64,000 nucleotides of DNA from a bacterium (GTDB lineage: Bacteria; Vulcanimicrobiota; JABDET01), in the NCBI GenBank assembly GCA_021800275.1, contig JAJYZB010000011.1, positions 17,641 to 81,640 of the forward strand. Reading direction: 5' to 3'. Numbering within the stretch: the first letter of the stretch is position 1; the number at the start of each line of letters is the position of its first letter. Position numbers and translations under genes: made by a program. Below the pieces are notes generated by a model. That model made no database searches and had not been told where the DNA came from. It was given only the letters and a program-made list of their open reading frames with translations. This document shows, in pieces, positions 25,300-35,900 of this stretch.

Positions 25300-27390
25300 C
25301 TAAAGAATATGCAGCAGCATATCAATCAGTTTAATGCCTAAAAACGGGAATAGAATTCCTCCCAATCCATAAATTAAAAGGTTCATTTCTAAAAGAGCTG
25401 CAGCACTGGTAAAGCGGTATCGAACCCCTCTTAATGCCAGAGGAATCAGCATTGGAATTACAATAGCGTTAAAAATAATCGCAGAAATAATAGCTGATTC
25501 AGGTGTATTTAATTTCATGATGTTAAGGATGTTTAAAGCCGGATATTTAGCAGCGAACACTGCAGGGATAATGGCAAAATATTTTGCCACATCATTGGTG
25601 ATGCTGAAAGTGGTAATAGCTCCTCGCGTGATTAAAATTTGCTTCCCGACTTCCACAATATCCAGCAGTTTTGTCGGATTGGAATCCAGATCCACCATAT
25701 TGGCTGCCTCCCTGGCTGCCTGGGTTCCTGCATTCATGGCAACAGCCACATCAGCCTGGGCTAATGCAGGGGCATCATTGGTTCCGTCTCCGATCATGGC
25801 AACTAAATTTCCGTCACTCTGCCATTTTCGGATTTTCTCTAGTTTCATTTCTGGAGTGCAGCGAGCCACAAAATCATCAATTCCTGCTTCAGCGGCAATG
25901 GTGGCTGCAGTTAATGGATTATCCCCTGTAATCATAACGGACTTAATTCCCATTCCTCTTAAATAACTCAGTCTTTCTTTGATTCCTGTTTTAAGAGTAT
26001 CTTTTAATCTTACAACCCCAAGGATTTGGTTTCCATCTGATACCACAAGAGGAGTGCTCCCTTCTCTAGCTACTTGATCAACCACTTGTTGAATATCTTC
26101 GGGCAGAGAACCATCCTCTCGAACTGTCCCGGCAATGGCATCAGAAGCCCCTTTACGGATCATCCTTTTTCCAATGTTTACTCCGCTTATTCGAGTTTCT
26201 GCGGTAAAAGCGATGAATTCAGAAGATTCAGGTGCTTGAATTTCTCCTCCTCTTTTTCCAAGGATGGTTTTAGCTAATGCTACAATGCTCCTTCCTTCAG
26301 GAGTATCATCTGCTAAAGAAGCCAGCATGGCTGATTCAGCCAGATTTTTTATATCTACCCCTTCTGCAGGAAGAAATTCGGAAGCCATTCTATTCCCAAG
26401 TGTAATGGTTCCTGTTTTGTCCAGCAGCACGACATTGACATCCCCGGAGGCTTCAACAGCTCTGCCGCTTAAAGCAATCACATTGCATCTCAAAAGGCGA
26501 TCCATACCTGCGATCCCAATCGCAGGAAGGAGCCCTCCAATTGTTGTGGGCATTAAACAAACCAGAAGAGCGACTAGAACAGGAATACCCACGTTGACAC
26601 TCATGTATTTGGCAAAAGGGAGGAGGGTGGCGCATACCACAATAAAAACGATAGACATGGCAACCAGCATGATTTCAAGAGCGATCTCGTTCGGAGTTTT
26701 TTGTCTTTTTGCGCTTTCAACCATGGCGATCATTTGATCCAGAAAAGATTCTCCCGGGTTGGTCGTAATTTTTACCACAATTCTGCCGGAGAGGACTTTT
26801 GTTCCACCAGTAACCCCGCTTTTATCTCCTCCGGATTCTCTGACAACAGGAGCTGATTCTCCTGTCATAGCAGATTCATCCACAAGGGCGACTCCTTCTA
26901 TGATTTCTCCGTCTCCTGGGATCAGGTCATCTTTTTCGACAAGGACTTTGTCCCCCTTTTTTAGCGATAAAGAAGGGATTTTTTCAGTTTGTCCATTCTC
27001 TAAAATTTTTACTGCGTAAGTCTGGCTTCTCATGGCTTTTAAAGAATCGGATTGGGCTTTTCCGCGTCCTTCAGCAAGAGCTTCTCCGAAATTAGCAAAT
27101 AAAATGGTCAGCCAGAGCCAGAGGCTGATTTGAAAATCAAACCAGAATGGATGATGAATAAAGATGTTTTTAATTGTAATCAGGGTTGTCATCACAGAAA
27201 CGATCTCTACAATGAACATGACGGGATTTTTCCATAAAGTTCGCGGATTCAGCTTTGTGAAAGAAGCTCGCAGCGCTGGTTTTATGAGGGCTGGATCCCA
27301 GATGCTTTCTGTTTTTTTTCTCAAGGCTGTGCTCCGCTTGAAAGTGGCTGGCTGCCACGCGCTCTTTTCATTAGAATGTCCTTCCTGCAT
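25300..27390 (-). CDS. kdpB: Potassium ATPase subunit KdpB
   Basis: 696 residues, the P-type ATPase subunit. It has the phosphorylation motif DKTGTIT, the actuator TGES sequence (MTGESAPV) and the hinge [15 protein letters not shown]. It energises K+ uptake through KdpA. The first ~35 residues are a soluble basic extension. The start overlaps kdpA by 20 bp. No kdpF frame was found. Confidence 0.97.
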   Translation of the reverse strand: MQEGHSNEKSAWQPATFKRSTALRKKTESIWDPALIKPALRASFTKLNPRTLWKNPVMFIVEIVSVMTTLITIKNIFIHHPFWFDFQISLWLWLTILFANFGEALAEGRGKAQSDSLKAMRSQTYAVKILENGQTEKIPSLSLKKGDKVLVEKDDLIPGDGEIIEGVALVDESAMTGESAPVVRESGGDKSGVTGGTKVLSGRIVVKITTNPGESFLDQMIAMVESAKRQKTPNEIALEIMLVAMSIVFIVVCATLLPFAKYMSVNVGIPVLVALLVCLMPTTIGGLLPAIGIAGMDRLLRCNVIALSGRAVEASGDVNVVLLDKTGTITLGNRMASEFLPAEGVDIKNLAESAMLASLADDTPEGRSIVALAKTILGKRGGEIQAPESSEFIAFTAETRISGVNIGKRMIRKGASDAIAGTVREDGSLPEDIQQVVDQVAREGSTPLVVSDGNQILGVVRLKDTLKTGIKERLSYLRGMGIKSVMITGDNPLTAATIAAEAGIDDFVARCTPEMKLEKIRKWQSDGNLVAMIGDGTNDAPALAQADVAVAMNAGTQAAREAANMVDLDSNPTKLLDIVEVGKQILITRGAITTFSITNDVAKYFAIIPAVFAAKYPALNILNIMKLNTPESAIISAIIFNAIVIPMLIPLALRGVRYRFTSAAALLEMNLLIYGLGGILFPFLGIKLIDMLLHIL

Positions 27391-29077
27391 GCATCATGAG
27401 CTGTTCTAAAAAGGGTCCAAGAGTCAGTGGGGGTAGAAAAGTTAATGCCCCAACAACAATCACAACACTGATTAACATGACAACAAATAAAAGAGTGTCG
27501 GATCTGAGGGTTGCAGTGGTGGCAGGGGTCAATCTTTTTTTGGCGAGAGAGCCAGCCACAGCTAACCCTGGAATTAAAGTTGTAAATCTTCCAATGAGCA
27601 TGGCAAAACCCAGTGTCAGATTGTAAAATAAAGTATTACTGTTCAGTCCGGCAAAAGCGGATCCATTGTTGTTGGCTGTGGAGGCATAAGCATAAAGAAT
27701 TTCAGAAAGTCCATGAGGTCCATGATTGGTTAAAGCGGATAGCCCTGCTGGGAGAGAAATCGCAATCGCTGAAAAAATAAGCAGGGTGATAGGGGAAGAG
27801 AGCAGCCCAACAGACGTCATGATCATTTCATAGGGTCCCAATTTTTTTCCTAGAAATTCGGGAGTTCTTCCAATCATCAGTCCAGCGATAAACATGGTGA
27901 TTAAAGCGTAAAAAATCATCATCATCAATCCTGATCCGACTCCTCCAAAAATCGCTTCCCCAATCGCCATGTTGAAGATTTGGATGAGTCCAGGAATCGG
28001 GGTCATACTGTCATGCATGGAATCCACAGCCCCTGTTGAAGTATCGGTTGTAATCACAGACCATAAAACCGATGGCATCACACCAATTCTAACCTCTTTT
28101 CCTTCCATGTTTGTCCCATGAGCTACTCCTGCTTTTTTTAAAATTGGGTTCCCCTGGGTTTCAAAATATAAAGCCGTTAAAATTCCCACCAGGCAGAGAG
28201 CCATCATAGCCCAGTACACTGCCCATCCCTGTTTTCTTTCTTTTACCATGGCTCCATAAGTAAAAACTAGAGCCACAGGAATGAGAAATTCAGAAAGCAG
28301 TTCAAGAAAGGTGGTGAAGGTGGTCGGGTTTTCATAAGGGTGGGCTGAATTTGCATTAAAAAAACCTCCCCCATTGGTTCCTAACTGCTTAATTGCAATT
28401 TGTGAAGCAGCAGGACCTACAGCAATGGTTTGAGTTTTTCCTTCGAGGGTGTGGGCTTTGACATAAGGGCCAAGAGTTTGAACCACACCTTGTGAAACCA
28501 GGATTAAAGCTAGAATGATGGATAAAGGAAGAAAAACATAAAGTGTGCATCGGGTTAAATCTATCCAGAAATTTCCGATTGTGTTTGATGTTTTTCTGAT
28601 AAATCCTCGAATCATAGCGATGAGAACAGCAATTCCTGCTGCTGCTGAAACGAAATTCTGGACTGTTAATCCAAGCATTTGCGTGAAATAACTCATGGTC
28701 GTTTCCCCTGCGTAATTCTGCCAGTTAGTATTGGTCATAAATGAAACAGCAGTATTGAAAGAAAGATCCCATTTGACCCCTTTAAATTTTTCAGGATTAA
28801 AAGGGAGATGCCCTTGCAGGATTTGAATCAGAAAAAGCCCTATGAGACTGACTAGACTGAAGAGAAGAAGACAAAAAGCATAAGTTTTCCAGGACATTTC
28901 CTGCTTTTCATCAATTCCGCAGATTCGGTAGAACACGTTTTCAACAGGTTGAACAACAGGGGTTAAAAAGGTTTTCTGATCTGTAAAAACCAGAGCCATA
29001 TATTCCCCAAGAGGGTAAGCAAGAAGGGTTGTTATGATTAAAAACAGTAAGATGCCTGCAAGATTCGTTGGTGTCAT
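27371..29077 (-). CDS. kdpA: Potassium-transporting subunit KdpA
   Basis: 568 residues with about ten membrane segments and the K+ selectivity-filter segments of the SKT superfamily (for example [30 protein letters not shown] and [10 protein letters not shown]). It is the first gene of kdpABC-kdpD'. Its leader contains an ACCTCCTTA tract, and a 7-codon frame overlaps the start as ATGA. No typical ribosome site precedes the ATG. Confidence 0.97.
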   Translation of the reverse strand: MTPTNLAGILLFLIITTLLAYPLGEYMALVFTDQKTFLTPVVQPVENVFYRICGIDEKQEMSWKTYAFCLLLFSLVSLIGLFLIQILQGHLPFNPEKFKGVKWDLSFNTAVSFMTNTNWQNYAGETTMSYFTQMLGLTVQNFVSAAAGIAVLIAMIRGFIRKTSNTIGNFWIDLTRCTLYVFLPLSIILALILVSQGVVQTLGPYVKAHTLEGKTQTIAVGPAASQIAIKQLGTNGGGFFNANSAHPYENPTTFTTFLELLSEFLIPVALVFTYGAMVKERKQGWAVYWAMMALCLVGILTALYFETQGNPILKKAGVAHGTNMEGKEVRIGVMPSVLWSVITTDTSTGAVDSMHDSMTPIPGLIQIFNMAIGEAIFGGVGSGLMMMIFYALITMFIAGLMIGRTPEFLGKKLGPYEMIMTSVGLLSSPITLLIFSAIAISLPAGLSALTNHGPHGLSEILYAYASTANNNGSAFAGLNSNTLFYNLTLGFAMLIGRFTTLIPGLAVAGSLAKKRLTPATTATLRSDTLLFVVMLISVVIVVGALTFLPPLTLGPFLEQLMMHAGRTF

Positions 29078-29186
29078 GATTTTTCGCGGCTGATCATCGT
29101 GTCACTTTCTTTAATTTTACCTTGTGATGATTAAGGAGGTATAAAGAGAAAGGGTAAAATTATAAAAATTTTATATGGATTGACAT
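29078..29186 (-). promoter_or_regulatory. kdp operon leader with anti-SD tract
   Basis: Between the zinc-ribbon gene and kdpA, the minus strand reads ACCTCCTTAATCATCAC at 29124-29140. This matches the 3' end of 16S rRNA and is complementary to Shine-Dalgarno sequences. AT-rich TATAAA/TATAAT candidates for a -10 lie at about 29158-29177. No c-di-AMP-type riboswitch fits in so short a leader. Confidence 0.3.
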
Positions 29187-29486
29187 CTACCTGCATTCAA
29201 ACTTCATGTTGTTTTTTGATTTAGCGGTTGAGGAAGCTTTTGTAAAAGAAGCTGCTGCGGTTTTTGGTGTCCTCAGATGGAAGTCGGCATGATAAAATAG
29301 GACTGCTAAAACGAGAATAATTATTGTGATCGCAAATGCTCCAAAAAATATCCTTAAGCGAGAAAACCAGAGAGGATTTTTGGGAATTAAGTTTTCTGTC
29401 TTTTCCTGATTCTGTACAGGCGTGTCGCAGGCAAAGCAGAATTTTGAACCCTGGTAAAGCTCACAGCCGCAGTTATTACAAAACAT
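29187..29486 (-). CDS. Zinc-ribbon membrane protein
   Basis: 99 residues. The N-terminus is a four-cysteine zinc ribbon (MFCNNCGCELYQGSKFCFAC), followed by a polar linker and a single membrane helix (FFGAFAITIIILVLAVLFY), with a basic Ser/Ala/Lys tail. The layout, cytosolic ribbon plus one helix, is common in uncharacterised bacterial proteins. The role is unknown. It lies upstream of kdpA on the same strand, 109 bp away. Confidence 0.75.
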   Translation of the reverse strand: MFCNNCGCELYQGSKFCFACDTPVQNQEKTENLIPKNPLWFSRLRIFFGAFAITIIILVLAVLFYHADFHLRTPKTAAASFTKASSTAKSKNNMKFECR

Positions 29487-29679
29487 ATTTTTATTTTTTA
29501 ACCTGTAGTTTTTATTTCCTCACAATTTTCATTTATTCCTTTATGCCAACTAAACCAAGAGACTGTGAGAATTTGAAGTTGTTTTTAGCTGTTCTGATGT
29601 CCATATTAGGAGGAATATTAGAAATTTAAAATAAAGATTAAGTATCAAGAGAACATAATTTAAGGAGAGTGGAAGATTT

Positions 29680-29991
29680 ATGCCCACAGTAACAAAAGAG
29701 CAGGTTTATGAGGCATTAAAAGAATGTTATGATCCGGAGATTCCAGTCAATATAGTGGATTTAGGGTTGATTTATGATGTCAAAATTGATGATCAGGATG
29801 TTGTTCATGTGACCATGACATTAACAACTCCTGGCTGCGGCATGGCGAGAAATATTGCTCTTGAAGCCAAACAAAAGGCTAAAACAGTGTCAGGGGCAAA
29901 AGACGTTTTTGTTACTGTGGTGTGGGATCCTCCTTGGGATCCCAGTCGAATCTCTCCTGAAGCAAAAGCAAAGCTAGGCATGCATGAATAG
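29680..29991 (+). CDS. MIP18/PaaD-type Fe-S assembly factor
   Basis: 103 residues of the DUF59 (MIP18) family, with the signatures CYDPEIPVNIVDLGLIYDV and TLTTPGCGMA, whose Cys is thought to bind a metal or cluster, and a C-terminal WDPPWDPSRIS. Members such as SufT help maturation of iron-sulfur proteins. No suf genes are adjacent. It starts behind AAGGAGAGTGG and is 3 bp before a chloride-channel gene. Confidence 0.9.
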   Translation: MPTVTKEQVYEALKECYDPEIPVNIVDLGLIYDVKIDDQDVVHVTMTLTTPGCGMARNIALEAKQKAKTVSGAKDVFVTVVWDPPWDPSRISPEAKAKLGMHE

Positions 29992-29994
29992 GAA

Positions 29995-31380
29995 GTGAGA
30001 ACTCGACGTTACAGAGAAAAGCCGATCATTTTTGCCGGCATTTTAAAATGGTTTGTCATATCCTCAGCGATCGGGATCCTTACAGGGCTTGTTTCAACTG
30101 GTTTTTTAAAGGTGCTTTATTTTTTTATTGACTCTGTTAAACACTATCCTTATTATTATTTTTCCCTTCCTTTTATTCTGGCGTTAAATGGGCTTCTTTC
30201 TAAATATATTTTAAAAGATGCTGCAGGGGAAGGAACTGATAAAGTCATTGAATCTGTTCATGAACATTCAGGGAAGATGAAATGGTATATGGTCCCCTTG
30301 AAACTTGTGGGCGCGATTTTGACTCTTGGGGCAGGGGGTTCTGCTGGGAAAGAGGGTCCATGCGCTGAGATTGGGGGTGGAATTTCTTCTTTTTTAGCTG
30401 ATTTGTTTCAGTTCACTCCTGAGGATCGGAAAAAACTCGTCATTTGCGGCGCCAGCGCCGGTTTTGCAACGGTTTTTGGAACTCCTATTGGTGGAGCCAT
30501 GCTTGGGGTTGAGATTCTTTTTGTAGGGGAAATTTTATATGATGTTCTATTTCCTGCATTTGTTTCAGGGATTATCAGCTATCAGATTTCTTCTTATTTT
30601 GGAATTCATTATTTCCAGCACCCTGTGGAATTTATTCCTGTATTCACCAGCTTCTTTTTCTTAAAAGTGCTGTTAGGAGGTATTTTTTTTGGATTGGTAT
30701 CTGTTTTTTTAATTGAGATGCTCAGGCTAGCAAAAATTTTGAATCGCACCATAAAAGCTCCCGATTTTTTGAAAAATTTTACTGCAGGTCTTTTTCTCGC
30801 TGCTTTGACTCTTTTTGTTTCAGATAGGTTTTTAGGACTTGGATTGAATCATATTCAATCCAATCTTGAAGGTGGAAAAGCGGGCTGGTGGGTTTTCTGG
30901 CTGAAAGGCGTTTTTACCAGTTTCACTTTGAATTTTGGAGGAATGGGAGGGATTGTAACCCCAATTTTTTATATGGGTTCTAGCTCTGGAGCCTGGTTTG
31001 CTCAGATTTTCGGACTTAACAGAGCGACCTTTGCAGCCATTGGAATGGCTAGTCTTCTGTCAGGCACAACAAATACCCCGATCGCTTCCAGCATTATCGC
31101 AGTGCAACTTTTTGGTTCGAAATTAGGTCCTTATGCCGCTATCTCCTGCATTTTGAGTTTTTTGATCACAGGACATACCAGTGTTTTATCTTCTCAGATT
31201 TTAGCGATTCGTAAATCCTCTTCTGTTGAAGTGGATTTAGGAAAAGAGTTTGAAGATATGGAAGAGATTCCCTCTCTTTCTTTTAAAAGAAACCTTTTCT
31301 TTCGGATCAGTTATCGTTATTACAAGGAGTTGAAGACATTTCTTCAAACTGCCCTGAAAAAGGCTAAAGATAAGTCTTGA
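29995..31380 (+). CDS. ClC-family chloride channel/antiporter
   Basis: 461 residues with about ten to twelve hydrophobic segments. ClC motifs include GSAGKEGPCAEIGGG and GTPIGGAMLGVEIL. The selectivity region near the N-terminus (GSGIPE in E. coli ClcA) is not well conserved here. No C-terminal CBS domains. It moves chloride or another anion such as fluoride across the inner membrane; channel versus antiporter cannot be told. GTG start at 29995. The 3' end overlaps a convergent gene by 17 bp. Confidence 0.9.
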   Translation: MRTRRYREKPIIFAGILKWFVISSAIGILTGLVSTGFLKVLYFFIDSVKHYPYYYFSLPFILALNGLLSKYILKDAAGEGTDKVIESVHEHSGKMKWYMVPLKLVGAILTLGAGGSAGKEGPCAEIGGGISSFLADLFQFTPEDRKKLVICGASAGFATVFGTPIGGAMLGVEILFVGEILYDVLFPAFVSGIISYQISSYFGIHYFQHPVEFIPVFTSFFFLKVLLGGIFFGLVSVFLIEMLRLAKILNRTIKAPDFLKNFTAGLFLAALTLFVSDRFLGLGLNHIQSNLEGGKAGWWVFWLKGVFTSFTLNFGGMGGIVTPIFYMGSSSGAWFAQIFGLNRATFAAIGMASLLSGTTNTPIASSIIAVQLFGSKLGPYAAISCILSFLITGHTSVLSSQILAIRKSSSVEVDLGKEFEDMEEIPSLSFKRNLFFRISYRYYKELKTFLQTALKKAKDKS

Positions 31381-33400
31381 ACCACTCCAGGATTTGATTC
31401 AATCTGAAGATTCTATGCCAGGGTTTTCCTGTCCTAGAGAGATCATGGGATTCACCTGGAAATCGAACAAATTTTACGGTCTGTTTCAGTTTTTTAAGGG
31501 CGGTGAACCACTGTTCTCCTTGTTCTATCGGGCAGCGGAGGTCTTCTTCACTGTGCAGGATGAGAAGAGGCGTTTTTACATTTGCCACATACGTAAGCGG
31601 AGAAACTCTTTGATAGACTTCCGGTTTTTCCCAGGGGGTGCAGCCGTGTTCTAAATCGCTTAAAAAGCCAAAATCACTGGTTCCAAACATGGTATTCTCA
31701 CTGACCACAGACCTCATGGTAACTCCAGCTTTGAAGCGGTTTGTGTGACTGACAATCCAATTTGTCATAAAGCCGCCATAGGAACCCCCTGCCACACCCA
31801 GTTTAGTGTCATCAGAGTATCCCTTGGTTAGGACTGCGTCTAAGAAGCCCATCAAATCTTGATAGTCTTTGTTTCCCCAATCGGCTTTGATTGATTCGCA
31901 GAAAGGTTGACCATATCCCATGCTGCCTCTTGGATTGGAGTACGCGACCACAAAGCCTTGATTAACCAGCAGTTGAAATTCATAGAAAAATCCACAGCCG
32001 TACATTGCCATCGGTCCACCGTGAATTTCGAGTATGGTTGGGTATTTTTTTTCTGGTTTAAAATCAGGGGGTTTTAGAATCCAACCCTCGACCAAAGTAC
32101 CATCTGAGGATTTAGAGGTGATCCTTTCAGGAGAAGAAAGAGAGAAAGTATTTGAGAAAAGTTCATTGACGTCCGTTAATCGTTCGGATTTTTGAGTTTC
32201 AACCTCGAAGTTCCATAAATCATTGGGAATAGTGGGGGTGCTTTTAGCAAAAACCATCCGATTAGTTTGAGGAGAAAAGTCCCATTTGTAGAGTACTGAA
32301 TCGTTTTCACAATACTCCTTAATGGTTTTAGCGCTCAAATCAAAGCTGATTAAAAAGGATCTTCCTGAATCGCTCATGGTAAGATAGAGTTTTTCTCCGT
32401 TTTTTGACCAGAGTGGAACTTCATTTGGATGCCAGTGCCTTAAATCATTAATGCTTTGATCAGAAACAGGTCTGTCATGCTGTTTAGTCAGGCATTCAAG
32501 TCCTCCTCCATTCGTGGAAACTTTCCATAATCGAGGACTGGCATAACCGTTTTCAGGTTCATCTGTGCCTGTGAAAGCAAGCCACTTTCCATCAGGAGAA
32601 AAACTGGAACCTGAAAAGTAATATTTTCCGGGAGTTAGATTTTTAGGTGTTCCACCTTCTGAAGAAACGAGATAAATATAGCTAAAATATTCATAATCTG
32701 AATCCTGATTAAGATTTGAGGTGAATGCAATCCATTTGCCGTCTGGTGAAAATCGGGGTTGATGATGATCGTGTTCCCCTGATGTCAACTGTTTTACAAC
32801 TCCTGTTTCAAGAGTTAAAATGAAAATGTGGCTTCTTTTATCGTGCAAATAGCCCTCTCCATCCAGTTTGTACCAGATGCGGTCAATAACTTTTACGTCA
32901 GCATTATGTTTTTCGTAAAGATTTTCTTCGGGTTTGGCTTCTTCACAGATGAGCCCTTTTGCCGTGAGGCTGGAGGTAAAAACAATTTTTTTGCCGTCAG
33001 GACTCCATGAAAACTCAGATATATCATTTTTGTATTTTGTTAATTGTACAGGTTCTCCTCCTCCTCTTGGCATCATGAAAAGAGTAGAGTGTCCATCTTT
33101 TTTTCTTAGAAAAGCAATCTGTTTTCCATCTGGAGAATATTCTGGAGAGCTGTCATGGGGTCCCTGAGTAAAGGCTCGAGAGTCTAATGGTTTTCCATGA
33201 AAAGGGATTATTTCAAAGTGGGTTTTATATTCGTTTTTTTCAGGATCGATTGTTTTTACAACATATAAAATCTCTTCTCCATGAGGGGAAATTTTACAGT
33301 CTTCAATTAACTTAATTAAAAACAAATCCTGGCTCGTTAATCTTTTTAAGCTTTTTGCTTCTACTTTAATGTCCTCTTTGAGACTGGATACACTTGTCAT
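31364..33400 (-). CDS. S9 family prolyl-oligopeptidase-type peptidase
   Basis: 678 residues. The N-terminal ~400 residues form a propeller of PD40/WD40-like repeats (FSPDGKWIAFTS, YSPDGKQIAFL, FSPDGKWLAFTG). The C-terminal alpha/beta hydrolase domain has catalytic Ser in GGSYGGF, Asp in HSEEDLRCP and His in GESHDLSR. This is the acylaminoacyl-peptidase/dipeptidyl-peptidase layout. No signal peptide, so it probably degrades peptides in the cytosol. Confidence 0.93.
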   Translation of the reverse strand: MTSVSSLKEDIKVEAKSLKRLTSQDLFLIKLIEDCKISPHGEEILYVVKTIDPEKNEYKTHFEIIPFHGKPLDSRAFTQGPHDSSPEYSPDGKQIAFLRKKDGHSTLFMMPRGGGEPVQLTKYKNDISEFSWSPDGKKIVFTSSLTAKGLICEEAKPEENLYEKHNADVKVIDRIWYKLDGEGYLHDKRSHIFILTLETGVVKQLTSGEHDHHQPRFSPDGKWIAFTSNLNQDSDYEYFSYIYLVSSEGGTPKNLTPGKYYFSGSSFSPDGKWLAFTGTDEPENGYASPRLWKVSTNGGGLECLTKQHDRPVSDQSINDLRHWHPNEVPLWSKNGEKLYLTMSDSGRSFLISFDLSAKTIKEYCENDSVLYKWDFSPQTNRMVFAKSTPTIPNDLWNFEVETQKSERLTDVNELFSNTFSLSSPERITSKSSDGTLVEGWILKPPDFKPEKKYPTILEIHGGPMAMYGCGFFYEFQLLVNQGFVVAYSNPRGSMGYGQPFCESIKADWGNKDYQDLMGFLDAVLTKGYSDDTKLGVAGGSYGGFMTNWIVSHTNRFKAGVTMRSVVSENTMFGTSDFGFLSDLEHGCTPWEKPEVYQRVSPLTYVANVKTPLLILHSEEDLRCPIEQGEQWFTALKKLKQTVKFVRFPGESHDLSRTGKPWHRIFRLNQILEWFKTYL

Positions 33401-33448
33401 GACAGCGCTCTGCTCCTTTAATGCGAATGTTTTTGTTTTAAATAAAGA

Positions 33449-34084
33449 TTAGAGTTCAAAATAAGCATAATGATGGTTCTGGCGATTAATGATAAAGGTC
33501 AGTCCGGAATATACTTCTTTAATTCCTGGAAGAATATCTTTTTTGTGATAGTGGAGCACATGCATGGCTTGTCCGCAGACGAACATTTTTACTCCGTCTT
33601 TCTGCAGCTCTCTGATCAATGGGATGTCTGGGTTTTTTGTTACTTTTAAATCAGGTCTGCTGAGATGATGTGCATAAGTTTGATTGTCAAACGCTGCTGG
33701 TGTTCCATTTCCATGGAATACCACATCCAGATGGACGTCTTTAGGATTTACTCCTGCGACTCTGTAGAGATTAACGATATGAGCTATAAGTCTTAGTCCC
33801 GGCGCAATTAAATTGGGATTGGAAGGGAAATTCAAGATACTGAAAATCGCTTTGACAGGAGTGTTGTGTGCCGGCTTGTCAGCTGCATAAGGGAGAGATA
33901 CTGCCCCACCAGCATATCGAAGCAAAATTGGGTCGTTTCCATAATTATAATTGGACTGAGCAAATGATTTCTTTTTGTAGAAAAAGCTTAATGTGAGAAT
34001 TCCTGCAGTTGCTGCAAGAGTCAAGAGCAAGAGAAATCTGCCGCGAGAAAAGCTGCGCTTTTGAAAAATATTTCTTTGTTTCAT
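33449..34084 (-). CDS. Membrane-anchored DsrE-like protein
   Basis: 211 residues. A basic N-terminus and one hydrophobic segment (FLLLLTLAATAGILTLSFFY) form a signal or anchor; the rest would be periplasmic. The domain resembles DsrE/DsrF-like folds: AIFSILNFP, then VHLDVVFHGNGTPA, and a single cysteine in KMFVCGQAMHVL, the position of the active cysteine. The start at 34084 follows GAGGAGAA; an upstream TTG lies inside that site. A role in sulfur relay is possible but unproven. Confidence 0.75.
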   Translation of the reverse strand: MKQRNIFQKRSFSRGRFLLLLTLAATAGILTLSFFYKKKSFAQSNYNYGNDPILLRYAGGAVSLPYAADKPAHNTPVKAIFSILNFPSNPNLIAPGLRLIAHIVNLYRVAGVNPKDVHLDVVFHGNGTPAAFDNQTYAHHLSRPDLKVTKNPDIPLIRELQKDGVKMFVCGQAMHVLHYHKKDILPGIKEVYSGLTFIINRQNHHYAYFEL

Positions 34085-34329
34085 AATTGGTATTCTCCTC
34101 AATTTTTTCTTTTAATTACCTGTTGTTAATTTTATGCTTTTCGCTTTTTTCCTTCTTTTTGATGCGTTTTGTTATTCCCTGGCTTTCTTCGTTTTCTCTC
34201 TTCAAACTCGCAGGATTTTGTCAATATCTTGAAGGGATTTTTGCAGGGAATTGATCCGCCTGCAAGGAGTTCAGCAGACTTCCTCAAATTCAGATTATGC
34301 TGGACAAAAAATGAGCAGGCGCAAACCAT

Positions 34330-34962
34330 ATGAACAAATGCAAACTGTATGTGATCATTGATTCTGAAAGCAGCCAGACTTACTCTGCTGTGGAACTGGC
34401 AGAAATGGCTGTTAAAGGAGGAGCAGATCTCATCCAATTAAGAGCAAAAAAAATGAAAACAGATGAATTGTTAGAAACAGCCGTAAAGATTAATGAAATC
34501 TGTCAAAAAGAAAAAGTTCCTTTTATCGTGAATGATAGGACAGATATCGCTCTTTTATCTCATGCCAGTGGAGTCCATCTAGGGAATGAAGATCTGCCAA
34601 TTTTAGAAGCGCGGAAAATTTTAGGTAAAGAGAAAATCATTGGAGGAACAGCAAACATTCTTGAAAAAGCTTTTGAGTTGGAGCGTCAGGGGGCTGATTA
34701 CATTGGGTTTGGTCACATTTTTCCAACGCAATCTAAAATAAAAAACACCCCTCCTGTTGGAATTGAGAAATTAAAAGAAGTTGTAAAAGCCGTTAAAATT
34801 CCAGTTGCTGCCATAGGTGGAATTGAGGAATCAAATTTAGATCAAGTTCTGGAAGCCTTCCCCTATGCCGTGGCAGTGATTCGCGCTGTGTGCGGATCTG
34901 AAAACCCTGAAAAAGTTGCGCGCACACTAAAAGCAATACTTACAAAAAATATCATTAATTGA
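34330..34962 (+). CDS. thiE: Thiamine-phosphate synthase
   Basis: 210-residue TIM barrel. It has NDRTDIALLSHASGVHLGNEDLP, with the diphosphate and pyrimidine sites (shown in part: VHLGNEDLP), and the YIGFGHIFPTQSK segment. It joins HMP-pyrophosphate with the thiazole phosphate to give thiamine phosphate. thiD follows 92 bp later. No TPP riboswitch consensus was seen in the 245 bp upstream, which is T-rich and otherwise empty. Confidence 0.93.
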   Translation: MNKCKLYVIIDSESSQTYSAVELAEMAVKGGADLIQLRAKKMKTDELLETAVKINEICQKEKVPFIVNDRTDIALLSHASGVHLGNEDLPILEARKILGKEKIIGGTANILEKAFELERQGADYIGFGHIFPTQSKIKNTPPVGIEKLKEVVKAVKIPVAAIGGIEESNLDQVLEAFPYAVAVIRAVCGSENPEKVARTLKAILTKNIIN

Positions 34963-35054
34963 GGTTACACTGGGACACCTGTTGAGAAGTAGTTTTGCTG
35001 GAACAGGAACGATAGGGGAAGGAACAAATCAGAACATAAGAGAAAAGCTCTGCA

Positions 35055-35831
35055 GTGGTTCCAGCTAGAATTCCTCAAGTCTTAACTATTGCAGGTTCTG
35101 ATTCGAGCGCTGGGGCAGGGATTCAAGCAGATCTTAAAATTTTTCAGGCTCACAAAGTTTATGGAACCACTGTTGTTACTGCAGTCACAGCACAGAACAG
35201 CAAAAAAGTTTGGGAGAGTTTAGATCTGCCAGTCAGCCTTATTCAAGCCCAATTTAAAGCGATTATGGAAGAATTTAACATCAAGGCTGTAAAAACAGGG
35301 ATGCTCTCCTCACCTGAAATTATTGCAGCGGTCAGCGGCTCAATTTTAAAATATCAAATCAAAAATCTGATTATTGATCCTGTGATGGTTTCCAAAACAG
35401 GATACAACTTATTAAAAAAAGAAGGAATTAAAACACTTAAATCCCGCCTTCTTCCTTTAGCTCTTCTGGTCACTCCCAACTTTCAGGAAGCTGAAGTTCT
35501 TTCAGGGTTAAAAATTGAATCCCTTCAAACCATGAAGAAAGCCGCGAAAAAAATTAAAGATTCAGGCTGTAGAGCAGTCCTTATTAAAACAGGGGATGCT
35601 CCTTTCAACAGAGGGAACGATCTTTTTTGGGATGGGAAGAATTTCATTGTCTTCGAAAGTAAGTTGATCCAAGGCAGATCTCCTCATGGCACTGGATGCG
35701 TTTTCTCAGCAGCCATCACCGCAGAAATAGCCCTTGGAGAAGACTTAATCAGTGCCATCAAAAAAGCTAAACTTTTCATCAGTAAAGCAATTAAAAATGC
35801 TCGCTCGCAGTGGATTATGGAGAAACTTTGA
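35055..35831 (+). CDS. thiD: HMP/HMP-phosphate kinase
   Basis: 258-residue ribokinase-fold enzyme with AGSDSSAGAGIQADLK at the N-terminus, AVKTGMLSSPEII, DPVMVSKTGYNLL and the catalytic GTGCVFSAAITAE. It phosphorylates hydroxymethylpyrimidine twice, supplying ThiE. It starts with GTG at 35055. It converges with rlmB. Confidence 0.94.
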   Translation: MVPARIPQVLTIAGSDSSAGAGIQADLKIFQAHKVYGTTVVTAVTAQNSKKVWESLDLPVSLIQAQFKAIMEEFNIKAVKTGMLSSPEIIAAVSGSILKYQIKNLIIDPVMVSKTGYNLLKKEGIKTLKSRLLPLALLVTPNFQEAEVLSGLKIESLQTMKKAAKKIKDSGCRAVLIKTGDAPFNRGNDLFWDGKNFIVFESKLIQGRSPHGTGCVFSAAITAEIALGEDLISAIKKAKLFISKAIKNARSQWIMEKL

Positions 35832-35900
35832 TCACACTATCCCATGACACATCCCAAAGTCCTTCAATGTGTAGTTTCCCGCTTTAGAAGATTTTCAATA

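Noticed and set aside
34103..34329. TPP riboswitch before thiE
   Set aside because: The conserved CTGAGA and ACCTGAT elements of the THI-box are absent; the stretch is T-rich and unstructured.
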